Shown one piece after another: positions 13,461 through 23,677 of a stretch of DNA of 64,000 bases. Position 1 is the first letter of the stretch. Each line of letters begins with the position of its first letter. Both the position numbers and the translations under genes were made by a program. The DNA lies in assembly GCA_950295325.1 (NCBI GenBank), contig OX485804.1, positions 34,348,001 through 34,412,000 of the forward strand. Reading direction: 5' to 3'. The notes under the pieces are model-generated. The model made no database searches, was not told the DNA's origin, and was given only the letters and a program-made list of their open reading frames with translations. This DNA is from Polytrichum commune. Its lineage: Eukaryota > Streptophyta > Polytrichopsida > Polytrichales > Polytrichaceae.

Positions 13461-14338
13461 GGTATTGGAGTGCACCACCTATCAAGCCCCAATCATCCAT
13501 CACACCAAACTTTCCGTCCGGTTTTGAGGTGTTGGGGTGTATGTTGAGAAATAGAGGTTGGCCCACCACTTTTCACACCATTACAGTCGGAGATGCTGAC
13601 GGAGGGTGCCAGTAGTGGCCGCTGTGATCATCCCCTCAATCGTCCAACATGAGAAAGTCGATCCCTTATGACTTAGATTATGAGAGGGTCATCTCAAATA
13701 ACGTGCAGTAGACTAATGTTTGGGATCTTTGGAATCGGTCATGGTGTCAAATTGACTAGAAATAGTAACATCCGAGGTGCATACCATTTTAGGGTTTTTG
13801 TTTTTTTGTTTCTTTTTTTGTAAGTTGGATGGAAGAGAGACGCGCTTGTATGCAATCATTCCCTCTCGCTCGCTCTCTTCAGCTTGAAGCTCGGATGATG
13901 ATAAATTATGGGTGTGCCACTTGATGTCGAGGCCCACTACTTACGATAGGCTGGCCGGACACTTCCAACTCCACATACTTGCACTTCTAGCCTTTTTTGG
14001 CTGGGATTGCTGATAGTCTCATCCGCTAATTAGTGATTGTGAAAGAATCACAGAAACTATCGTTACAAGCATCAAAACCGAAGTTGACATGTAACATCTA
14101 TAAGAATGTGAATGTGAATATTCTTTCCCCCCCTTTAAGCGATCACATAGGTCTTTTGAATTGTATTGACTACTATAATCCAGGTAGACGCGTCTTAAAT
14201 GGTTAGTTTTTGTTGTTTGTCACCATGAATGTCAACTTGGATTTCAAAGTTAGATTCTTATGGGTTCCTCGAATGCCATATGAGGTTCTAGCAAGAATTT
14301 ATGGCTTGTTTCCTTTTTATTTAAGTGGACGACACTTG
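13461..14338. other. Intergenic flank of the 13-kb element
   Basis: No coding region seen. The last four bases (14335-14338, CTTG) are the left copy of the target duplication of the element that starts at 14339. Confidence 0.5.
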
Positions 14339-14362
14339 TATGTGAGCGGAGAGCGGAGAGCG
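14339..14362 (+). repeat. Left terminal inverted repeat
   Basis: Starts TATGTGAGCGGAGAGCGGAG and is built from overlapping GAGCGGA units. It differs from the right end at position 11 (G versus T). It is preceded by CTTG. Confidence 0.85.
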
Positions 14363-14810
14363 TAGAGGAAATAAAAATAGTAAACTTGTCAGACTAAAAT
14401 TAGGATATTTCAAAATAGCCAAGAATATTCCCAGAATCTGACAATAATAGTAAAAAATTGGACCTATTTCCGTGGGATGTATAGGTCATAAAATAAAATA
14501 AAAACCCTGAATTTGAAATGGTCTCATTAAGTTTGGAAACCGTGAGGTGGTTGAATTATTAAAACCAAGGATGACTACAAGAAAAAATCAATGAAAATGG
14601 ATTTTTTGAGATTGGTATAATTGAAGAATGAGTCAATCAAAATACAAAGGAATCAAAATAATAAACTTGCTTGGTTTTTATTCATCACTTTTCTCTTTGT
14701 CTTATATGTGAGTCTATTCTATAGCTTAGACTTTAGCAATTATCGTTTGTGGCCGAATAGATTATAAATTGGACTCATACCCAACATCATTGTATATACA
14801 GTTGCACACA

Positions 14811-15277
14811 ATGGGAGATGAGAGAGACATGTTTGCTGGATTAGGATGGGATAAGGAAATTAGAAGTCTAGCAGATCCTCATATTCCGGTTAATCCATCG
14901 CCAGAATTTCAGTTTGCTGCTGGAAATCGAAGTAGTGATGACTACGAGCTGACTCCATTTTCGCAATCTACACAAGCATGGAGGTGGAGGGTACGGGAGG
15001 AGCAAAAAAAATATGAGAAAAAAAAAACAGGCAGGAGGATGTGCCGGAGAAGGATGCTGATTTGGATGAAGACAAATCGAACGAAACGGAGGAGGAGGTG
15101 AAGGTGGAAGGGAAATCTTTGAAGTCTCTTTCATTTCGCGAACGGATGAGAGGAATGACGCCACATCATCTTCCGCTGAAGGATCGAAAGAGAGATAAGA
15201 CAGTTTCTTATATGGATTTGCTTCGACCGGGTCCACCTCCCTCGCAATCATCTAAGAAGTATGCAAAACGGAAATAG
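14811..15277 (+). CDS. Small transposon ORF, frame broken at an A-run
   Basis: Unrecognised protein of about 155 residues inside the 13-kb element. I chose the ATG at 14811 because TATAAAT lies at 14764-14770. The first about 70 codons (start MGDERDMFAGLGWDKEIR) run in one frame to the 10-A run at 15018-15027. The second half (from EDVPEKDAD at 15035 to a stop at 15275-15277) is in another frame. The two halves look like one protein: an N-terminal part with an acidic patch and a W-rich spot (QAWRWRVREEQKKYEKKK), an acidic linker, then a basic C-terminus ending KKYAKRK. The join could be a 1-nt indel in the A-run, ribosomal slippage on it, or a 44-nt in-phase excision from GTACGG (14991) to CAGGCAG (15034), which is short for a plant intron. 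It converges on the transposase, and an AATAAA lies at 15322-15327. Function unknown. Confidence 0.6.
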
Positions 15278-15346
15278 AGTTGATAGACATAGGAAGCATT
15301 GTAATACAAAATTTTGAAGCAAATAAAAATAATCATTGAAATTATA

Positions 15347-15354
15347 CCTTTATT
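15347..15354 (-). terminator. Possible polyadenylation signal of the transposase
   Basis: TTTATT at 15349-15354 reads AATAAA on the minus strand, about 85 nt past the transposase stop. The + strand AATAAA of the convergent small ORF lies at 15322-15327, so the two 3' ends probably overlap. Confidence 0.4.
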
Positions 15355-15438
15355 ATATCAATCAATTATTGCTTCACAAGAGGTCCAGAAATGGATACAT
15401 ATATCATAGCCCAAAGTACTGCTAGGCTGAGATAAATC

Positions 15439-18400
15439 CTAAGAAGTAGACTTTGTCAAAAGACCCCCTTCGAGGAAGAGTTTGACTTCGTTGAAGCTAA
15501 ATGTCGAGGCGTGAATGAACAAATTCACTTCCGCATCCAAATTAGAAACCTTGATGAAAATGTAATACAAATGCTTACAATTCAGATAAGAATTTCGTTT
15601 GCGGCTGAACTTGGAAATCATATCCAAGAAGTATGCGCAGTTGCACTCTGGAAGAGAACTGACTGTCATTTGGTAGATCGGTGGTTGGGGTTCTGATTTG
15701 GACTGCAGTGTGATAATGCAACCAAATCCCGGTTGAGGGATCATAGTTAACTTCAGAACGGTACCATGCACAGCTTCAGCAGAGGCCACCATCTGCCTCT
15801 GCTTTGCCGAAGGTGCGCTGCTGGATCGCCGAACAAGCTTGGACAATCTTGTCGGAGGGATCATGTCGGGGTTTTCTGGAACACGGATTCCAGACATATC
15901 CAGCGGGGGAGCAGAGTTGGTGAAGAGTTGAGTCGGTGTGATGCGCTCCTTTGGTGGGAGTTGAAAACCTGCGTTCTCAAGGGCGAAGATCTCCGAGCGG
16001 GTGAGGTTGGTACCAATCTTCACGGGCCAGATTGGGGGAATAGGAGGCTTCTGGTCATCAGCAGAGAACTGCATGACCCATTTCCGACGAGGGCCCTTCA
16101 CGCAACGCTCAATGTCGTCTGGGCAAAAGACAAAGTCCGTACGCTTCATAGATTGGAGTTTGTAATGATGCCACATACCGGTGTAGGTCAGCGCAGGGAC
16201 GCTCTTATTATTAGTGACGATTCTTGCGGTGCACTTCTTCTTCGTGCCCGCATGATTAGCCCAACAAGACTTCCCAGATGTATAGGGTATGCGGGCAATA
16301 TGCCAAAGAGAGACATCTACTTTGGTTTCTTACACGGCAGTGACACGTTGGAAACCAAGTCCTGCAGGTGAAGGCACTTGAACCTCTTGTACAGAGGGGG
16401 AAGACTCCTCAATGATAGTGGGTAGTGTTTCTGGTTGAGATCGAGTGACACGCTTACCGGGGGGAGGGCGAAAGAAGTTCACGGTATCGGGGCGGTGGGT
16501 CTCGCCATCATCACCAATTGGAGTGTCTGGTCTTCGCTTCTGCGATCCAAACACCTCGGCGCCCTCAAGGTGTGGATCGCGAGTGCAAAATTCTTCCCCA
16601 CCGGACATGTCAAGCAAGACCTTCTGCAACACTGTGGGGTCGCCAGTACGTTGAGCTCGACGTTGAGCACCCCTGAGCTTTAGTTCTTCTTTGCTTGGAC
16701 CATCTCCGCCAATTCCACCTTTAAGGAACTAGTAGTATGCAACAACTTGTAAGAAGGCGCGAATGTAGTCGTCAACCGTAGCCACGTATAGATCTCCACC
16801 CTTGTTGCCGGAGGCTTGAAGCCACTTGTTGTGGACGGACTCCGCAAGATTGCACGACGGCATCTCGGCCAATTGGTCTTGGGTTAAAACCTTTTCCTGA
16901 TTGGAGAAATCAAGTATTAATATAAATGTACAGAGAGAGGAAATCGAATCCAAGAAAAACCAATAATGAATTATAAAGGAGATGTACCAGTTCCATGAAA
17001 CCACCCCATTGAAGGTAGCGGAAGTGCCAAAAAGCAAGCCAGAGCTGAAGATGCTTGAGACCGTCCTCACTTGTACAATTCGATGACGCCCACCAAGCCT
17101 TGATAGCTAGGTACGTAGTCTCAACCTCTTCCATAGATGACGCATTTCGATATTGAAGGCAAAGATGTCTATGTTGGTCTTGTAACTCATGCTTTATATA
17201 CGATTTCGTATGTTTTTCGAGCGATTGTTTCCAATGGAAAAAACAAGTGCGCTCACGACCCTCCATTGGAACTTTGGGATCCCCTGAACCATACACAATG
17301 CGAACAGCGTTCCAATTGGCTTGGGCACTGTCCGCCATGAAGCCTATAAAGTTTGGATGTGGGATACCGTGTCGGGCCATGACGTGGTTGAGGTTCTGCC
17401 AGAAGAGAACTTGGGCATCCTTATTCTCCGATTGGAAATCACAACATGAAATGGTCATGACCCGTTGATAAGTCCCATCGTACACATGAGCGGCCATGGT
17501 GGTCCACCCTTTGACCCGCTTCACGTGATCGGACATCATCCACGCGTTCTCCAGGTCCCCACCCGGTTGCATCCGACAAACCAAATCCACTCCACTTCCA
17601 GGACCAACCTCCGACATCTTGAAGACGAACACCTTGTTTGTATTGTCACCTTGTCCTGGGAATTGGTTCCGTTGGACGTAGGTCCAATTGCTAATGCCTC
17701 GGAGCTTCGCGATGCCATCCATAACACCAAACCTCCGCAAATATTTGAAAGAGGTAACCTTACAGCGAAGGTTTGGGGAATTCAACTTCTACAGCTCTCA
17801 AAAACAGGTTCAAGCTCTTTTAAAGAGAAGAGACGGTGTGTGTCATTATCGCCAGAAAGGAGAAACTCACCAACAATGTCCTTGCTAGCTTCAAGGACGA
17901 TCTTGCTGTGGGTGGCTTGAGGCGTACGTTCAACGTGCTCCTCAAGAAGTGCATTGATACGCTTCCGACTGTCTCTGCAGTCTCCAACCTTCACTGGATG
18001 TTGATGAGAACCGAGATGAATGTAGGCTCTTTGGGATGACTCCTTCCCATGGACGTAGAAGATTTTGGCCTCGCATAGTGCAATGCATTTGGGAGGCTCT
18101 TTACAAATCCTGCAGACAAGAGTAGATCCGGATGGCACAATGCCAGAGAGAGGGAAAGGATCTTTAGTGAAACCTTCAAATTCTGTGTCATTGACCTTAG
18201 AGGTACGATGGGCGCGTTGAAGGTAATCACAACTCGGGTTTTGGCATTGGAGATGGCCAACACAGGTAGAGGAACGAAATGCAAGGCCAACGTCGTTTGT
18301 AATGTTGGTGGTTTGAGTCTTAGTCCAAACATGGCCATCATATTGCTTGTCCATGCCGTCCAACGACTTGGCCCTGGTTTGAGATGAAGAGACTTCTGTT

Positions 18401-19149
18401 GCAGGGAGGACAAATAACTGGGTGCCATTGAAACGAGGGGGAAGGTGATTAACTTCTTGGATTTTGATTTTATCGTAATCTATTTTCTTGAGGACGTTCT
18501 TACTACCGGGCATAGAGCCAAGACGACGAAGACATTGAACAATAGTTTGAGGAGGTTTAGATGTAGGGACCGAAGTAGTTGAAGGGACAAAGCTAGATGG
18601 AGAAGGCGTTACGTAGGATGCAAAGGGAAACAAATGAGGGGAATCATGGACAACAGCCTTATGCACTGGTACATCTTCACTCGAAGAATCAGACAAGTCT
18701 ATAACGTTGTCTACACCAGGCTCGGTCTTGACGCTTATTACCGGGGGTGTGCTAAAGGCAACAGTGGATGATCGAAGAGGAGGAAGGATTTCTGTTGACA
18801 CTCCCATCTGAGAATCTGGCCAGCCACAAACCCTATACTTTCCCGCGCCAAGCTCCCACACTACATTGCCATTGTCAGTTACCTTGGAGGTCTCATGGAA
18901 GGTATGAACGAGCAATCCAGTATCAGGATGGTAGATCTCACGCTCTACCCATATTGTACTAGCTTTCAAAGAGAACCTAATGCTAAGATGAAGCTCCGTG
19001 ACAACAACAATACGTTGTGCACCAATGGGGAATATAATAGGGACCCCGATGCCATGTGAACGAAGTTCGGCCATCTCAGAGACGGGAGGAAGAATTGAGG
19101 TGGAAGCCATGAAGGCAGAGAAAGCAAACGTGAAGGAACAAAGATGCAA
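15439..19149 (-). CDS. MULE-like transposase with SWIM zinc finger, probably inactivated
   Basis: The transposase of the 13-kb element, about 1,170 residues in four blocks. Block 1 (19110 to about 17786) is a long N-terminal region with an acidic, Ser-rich stretch (NVIDLSDSSSED) and Cys/His pairs (CVGHLQCQNPSCDY, CRICKEPPKC). Block 2 (17785-16988) holds the nuclease core: HVYDGTY (Asp codon 17479-17477), GFMADSAQANW (Asp 17332-17330), and CFFHW soon after. Block 3 (16896-16336) opens with the SCNLAESVHNKW motif (Glu 16842-16840). This order, D, D, C-x2-H, then N-x2-E, is the MULE pattern. Block 4 (16269-15439) has C-x10-C, then a SWIM finger CNC...CKH. The intron 16897-16987 has clean GT/AG borders. 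I prefer the ATG at 19110 (ATGGC context) over 19149, because TTATAAAC lies only about 36 nt upstream of 19149. Defects: a frame change near 17785-17795 (1-nt loss, or a 173-nt intron from GTGAGT at 17870), a TAG at 16731-16729, and a TAA at 16332-16330 that a small intron 16335-16270 would remove. Confidence 0.83.
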
Positions 19150-19429
19150 AGATGCATAGAGAAGGAGAATGGTGATGATGATGAAGTTATAAACAAATAC
19201 GCATGAATATCAGGAAGGAGACAAAACTGTCAGGCATCCTAAAAAAAGATACCCCTAATTACAAAGATGGTTGTCAGATAGTAAAGCGCGCCTCCCATCG
19301 GGAGGTATTGCAATTATATACTGAGAAGAATGTGATTGCTCACTTTCTTTCCAATGTGTGAGTTTGATGTGGTGAGGTTGTGGAAAGGAAATAGAGCGAA
19401 TAGGTCTGAATTGCGGGAGGGTTGAACAC
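19150..19429. promoter_or_regulatory. Divergent promoter region
   Basis: This 280-bp gap separates the transposase (minus) from the large + strand coding region. TTATAAAC at about 19185-19192 suits the minus-strand gene, and TTATATAC at about 19314-19321 lies about 110 nt upstream of the + strand ATG. Shared control of both transposon genes is inferred from the arrangement; no operator-like motif is evident. Confidence 0.45.
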
Positions 19430-20429
19430 ATGAAGGAAATAGGCAATTCACAACCTCCGACAACGGAACCATCTAAGAAAAAGAAGAGGAGGCGATCGTC
19501 TACACATTACACTGATAAGAAGAGAAAGACAGTGAGGACACAAAAGTCACAGGCAAGGAAAGCGCCAATCGAGGGCCGTGGGACGCCCGAGGATTTGAGC
19601 CAAAGCATAAAGGACCTGCGGAAACCTTCGTGGAGGCTAGACTGTGGGATTCGGCCTTTTCATTTATCACCGATTGTAGAAGAGGCGGACGGAAGTAAAG
19701 CGCAACCAATGGCAGAAGTGGAGGAGTTGGGAAATGACAGCATCCAAGAGGACTCACGCGAAGAAACAAACTCTACAAGTGTCGTACGTATTCTTCGGGT
19801 TCTCCATATATTCAGTTGTTTGAGCACATAATAAAAATGGTAGAACATATTCAACTGTGAAACAACTTTTCTTTTAGATATTATGGTTTGTCATCATTGT
19901 TATAAACATTGTTTTATCTTAAATATAGGAAGAAGGGGGGAGTGGAGATAGTGGAAATATCTACGAAGAAGACAACAAGGAGGTAGCACAACAAATTGAG
20001 AAGGCGTTAGAAGAGCGAGAACCGATGTCGGGACAACCAACGATTCAAGCAAGAGAAAAAATGAAGGCGTCCAAGAGGAAAGCGGCAAAGGAAGATCTGA
20101 AATCAAATTTGTTGGGAGGCCGCGAAAGAGCTAAAGGAGGAGACCCATGCGCAGAAACCCTAAGTGTGGATGTTGTGACCCCTGCTTCAAGATTTCAGCG
20201 AAGCAAGGCGGGCGGAACACAACAAACATCAAGGCGAGGGCGTGGCCGCGGGAGAGGAATGGCGCAAGTAAACCTCGGAGATTCGAGAAGCACTCCAATA
20301 ACGCCGACAGAGGACGGGACCTCAGAAGATAGTGGCGCCAATATAGGGGCTTCAGTGGAGGGCATACTCCAAATTCTGGTAAGGTGTCGGGATCTCGGCC
20401 AAGCTATGTTCGCCAACGTTTTTGCTTAA
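19430..20429 (+). CDS. N-terminal block of the large transposon gene
   Basis: Unrecognised. Exon 1 (19430-19783) starts MKEIGNSQPP and soon reaches a strongly basic, nuclear-localisation-like stretch (KKKKRRRS...DKKRKTVR). A phase-0 intron 19784-19928 (GTACGT...ATATAG) leads to exon 2 from 19929, which is acidic at first (EEGGSGDSG) and later Arg/Gly-rich (SRRGRGRGRGMAQ). The frame runs to a stop at 20427-20429, but a good donor (CTG|GTAAGG) at 20379 cuts it in phase 0 after ...EGILQIL. The next acceptor that I can match in phase is TTCTTAG at 24560, immediately before the second block; that would make this the amino-terminal 268 residues of a 983-residue protein. If the donor is not used, the product is a 285-residue protein. 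The composition suggests a nucleic-acid-binding or disordered tail. Confidence 0.6.
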
Positions 20430-20611
20430 TTTCTATCACCTTGATTTCTCATAGTATTTGGAATATCAGCTTGACTTGCTTTCGGCCTTGTCCTGATTTG
20501 GGTTTAGGAACATGTCAGGAAAGGTATGTTTGTGCTTGAAAAATCAAAAGGTTATGTGCACATCATGTTGCTCTCGGCCCTGTCTCATTTTGTGTAGTGC
20601 ACAAGAATGAG

Positions 20612-21290
20612 CTAGGGGAAGAGGCCTCGGATCCGAGGCCTCATATTTGTGTAAGTTTGAGTATGTGAAAGGTAGGGTTTTGAGAGAGGCGAGGTTCTTG
20701 ATTTCTCAAACAAATGGAATGTCGACTTTCTTGCTTTCTTGATCCCTTGCTCTCGGCCATTTCTTCTATTGTGTAGTGCATAAGTGGGAGCCATAGGAAG
20801 AGGCCTCGGATCCGAGGCCTCTTATTTGTGGGTAGGTTTGTGCTTGAAAAATCAAAATGTTATGTGCACATCAATTGCTCTTGGCCTTGGCTCGTTTTGT
20901 GTAGTGCACAAGAATGAGCTAGGGGAAGAGGCCTCGGATCCGAGGCCTCATATTTGTGTAAGTTTGAGTATGTGAAAGGTAGGGTTTTGAGAGAGGCGAG
21001 GTTCTTGATTTCTCAAACAAATGGAATGTCGACTTTCTTGCTTTCTTGATTCCTTGCTCTCGGCCATTTCTTCTATTGTGTAGTGCATAAGTGGGAGCCA
21101 TAGGAAGAGGCCTCGGATCCGAGGCCTCTTATTTGTGGGTAGGTTTGTGCTTGAAAAATCAAAATGTTATGTGCACATCAATTGCTCTTGGCCTTGGCTC
21201 GTTTTGTGTAGTGCATAAGAAAGAGCTAGGGGAAGAGGCCTCGGATCCGAGGCCTCATATTTGTGTAAGTTTGAGTATGTGAGAGGTAGG
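20612..21290. repeat. 307-bp higher-order tandem repeat
   Basis: Palindromes at 20621, 20928 and 21235, and those at 20800 and 21107, are exactly 307 bp apart. The sequence between them is almost identical, so each 307-bp block carries two palindromes. The near identity implies a very recent duplication. Confidence 0.9.
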
Positions 21291-21378
21291 GTTTTGAGAG
21301 AGGTGAGGTTCTTGATTTCTCAAACTAATGGAATGTCAACTTTCTTCCATTTTTGATTCCTTGCTCTCTGCCTTGTGC

Positions 21379-21400
21379 CCCACGGGTGAACGCCCGTGGG
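21379..21400. repeat. 8-bp-arm hairpin CCCACGGG/CCCGTGGG, copy 1 of 3
   Basis: CCCACGGG - TGAACG - CCCGTGGG, followed by 'ccatgtaaca(a/g)gtaa(c/a)ttgg'. Related hairpins lie at 23262-23283 (same arms, loop TGAACA) and 23656-23677 (arms CTCACGGG/CCCGTGAG). Confidence 0.8.
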
Positions 21401-21559
21401 CCATGTAACAAGTAACTTGGTTAGGCATGTCTTTATGAGGCACTTTGGTTGGTTCTGAGTATGTAAACTAGTTTGTGTGTGAGGCCTCGGATCCAAGGCC
21501 TCTCGGCTGAGGCCACTTGAGGTTTTTTGATTCAAAGTATAACTTGTATGAATGAGGCA

Positions 21560-22170
21560 CTTTGCTTGTTTTTGAGGATGTAAACTAGTTTGTGAATGAG
21601 GCCTCGGATCCGAGGCCTCTTTTATGTGTTCCAAAACAAGTGTACGGAAGAGGCACTTTGGTTTGTTTTGAGTATGTAAACTAGTTTGTGAATGAGGCCT
21701 CGGATCCGAGGCCTCTTTTATGTGTTCCAAAACATGTGTACGGATGAGGCACTTTGGTTTGTTTTGAGTATGTAAACTAGTTTGTGAATGAGGCCTCGGA
21801 TCCGAGGCCTCTTTTATGTGTTCCAAAACAAGTGTACGGATGAGGCACTTTGGTTGGTTTTGAGTATGTAAACTAGTTTGTGAATGAGGCCTCGGATCCG
21901 AGGCCTCTTTTATGTGTTCCAAAACATGTGTACGGATGAGGCACTTTGGTTTGTTTTGAGGATGTAAACTAGTTTGTGAATGAGGCCTCGGATCCGAGGC
22001 CTCTTTTATGTGTTCCAAAACATGTGTACGGATGAGGCACTTTGGTTGGTTTTGAGTATGTAAACTAGTTTGTGAATGAGGCCTCGGATCCGAGGCCTCT
22101 TTTATGTGTTCCAAAACAAGTGTACGGAAGAGGCTCTTGGTTGGTTTTGAGTATGTAAACTAGTTTGTGT
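21560..22170. repeat. 96-bp tandem repeat with palindrome
   Basis: Palindromes at 21598, 21694, 21790, 21886, 21982 and 22078 are exactly 96 bp apart, and the next, at 22173, is about 95 bp on. Each unit has 'gaggcactttggtt', 'gtaaactagtttgtg', the palindrome, and 'tttatgtgttccaaaaca'. Because 96 is a multiple of 3, a 264-codon minus-strand frame stays open; it repeats every 32 codons and I do not treat it as a gene. Confidence 0.92.
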
Positions 22171-22315
22171 GTAAGGCCTCGGATCCGAGGCCTCTCGGCC
22201 GAGGCCACTTGATGTTTTTTGATTCAACGTATAGCTTGTATGAATGAGGCACTTTGCTTGTTTTTGAGTATATAAACTAGTTTCAAAATGAGGCCTCGGA
22301 TCCGAGGCCTCCTTT

Positions 22316-22525
22316 TAGTGCCCTCGATCAGCAGTCCCTAGGGAGTGGCTCCCGGGACTGCGAATGTTTAAACAGGCATAACTTCCTTGAATTTTGCCCA
22401 AATGGAGCAAGTGAGGTGTCCATCGGCATCTACATTTCACGTAGATGAGGATAGAGTGGTTGGTTGTTAGATTCGGAGACAACACCTGGAAGATATGGTG
22501 GTCTGAAGCTGCCGGGGGGGGGGAA
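22316..22525. repeat. Stem-loop repeat S, copy 1
   Basis: About 200 bp shared with 22803-23012 and 46455-46660. It contains a long hairpin (GCAGTCCC-ta-GGGAG-tgg-CTCCC-g-GGACTGC), then 'aacaggcataacttcct', then a second stem CATCTAC...GTAGATG, 'gaggat(g/a)gagtggttg', and ends at 'gtctgaagctg' plus a G-run. Non-coding; class unknown. Confidence 0.8.
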
Positions 22526-22802
22526 ATGTGTTTTGTTAAGTGCATATGTAGGAGCTAGGAGAAGAGGCCTCGGATCCGAGGCCTCTTTTATGTGTTCCAA
22601 AACTAGTGTACGGATGAGGCACTATGGTTGGTTTGGAGTACGTAAATTACTTTGTGTGTGAGCCCTCGGATCCGAGGCCTCTCAGCCGAGGCCACTTGAG
22701 GTTTTTTGATTCAACGTATAGCTTGTATGAATGAGGCACTTTGCTTGTTTTTGAGTATGTACACTAGTTTCAAAATGAGGCCTCGGATCCGAGGCCTCCT
22801 TT

Positions 22803-23012
22803 TAGTGCCCTCGATCAGCAGTCCCCTGGGAGTGGCTCCCGGGACTGCGAATGTTTAAACAGGCATAACTTCCTTGATTGTTGCCCAAATGGGGCAAGTG
22901 AGGTGTCCATCGGCATCTACATTTCACGTAGACGACGATGGAGTGGTTGATTGTTAGATTCGGAGACCACACGTGGAAGATATGGAGGTCTGAAGCTGCG
23001 GGGGGGGGGGGG
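22803..23012. repeat. Stem-loop repeat S, copy 2
   Basis: Copy of the 22316-22525 sequence inside the 487-bp duplicated block, with the same two stems and a longer terminal G-run. Confidence 0.8.
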
Positions 23013-23655
23013 GATTGTATTTTGTTAAGTGCATAAGTAGGAGCTTTGGGAAGAGGCCTCGGATCCGAGGCCTTTTTTTTGTGTCAAGGTTTGTGCTTGA
23101 AAAATGAAAATGTTAGGTTCATTTTTGAATTCTCTCGGCCATTTTCTGTAGTATGTATTTCATAAGGAGGGGCATTCGGAAGAGGCCTCGGATCCGAGGC
23201 CTCATTTTTGTGTCAAGGTATGTGCATGAAAAGTTAGGTTTTAACATGATCAAATGTGTGCCCCACGGGTGAACACCCGTGGGCCATGTAACAGGTAACT
23301 TGGGTAGGATTTAGCATCATCACGGGGAGATGTCTCCATGTCAAATATTTTTAAAAATTATGATTTTTTCTCTCTATATTCATAACCATTGATTATACCT
23401 TTTGGTTATTTTTTTGAAATTTTTTGTCATCTTCATTTTTCCTAGTAATTGTTTTAGTTGAATTCTGCGTCATTCTAGGTAGAAATGGTATGTTTTCTAG
23501 AAAAATATGATCATCAAATTTGGTCATGCTATTTTACTTCGTAGTAGATATCATGTATATCTACCTTCCAAAAAAATTTGAGAAAATTTTGACCCATTTG
23601 GTGGATGCAACTTGGCAATGGAGTGACCTCCCCTGGAACATCATCAAATGTGAAC

Positions 23656-23677
23656 CTCACGGGTGAACACCCGTGAG
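23656..23677. repeat. Hairpin copy 3 with matched arm changes
   Basis: CTCACGGG - TGAACA - CCCGTGAG. Relative to copies at 21379 and 23262, the left arm has C>T and the right arm has the complementary G>A, so the dyad is preserved. Confidence 0.75.

Larger units (their letters stand above)
22173..23040. repeat. 487-bp duplicated block
   Basis: Palindromes at 22173/22660 and 22290/22777 are each 487 bp apart, and the sequence in between, including the stem-loop repeat, is duplicated. Small changes (for example the G-run before 23010 lengthened from 9 to 12 or more G) separate the two copies. Confidence 0.85.

Noticed and set aside
15766-16371. 201-codon + strand ORF
   Set aside because: Antisense of the transposase exons, with no splice signals or recognisable motif.
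21320-22114. 264-codon minus-strand open frame with a 32-residue repeat
   Set aside because: It is the complement of the 96-bp tandem array; the period is a multiple of three, so a frame stays open by construction.
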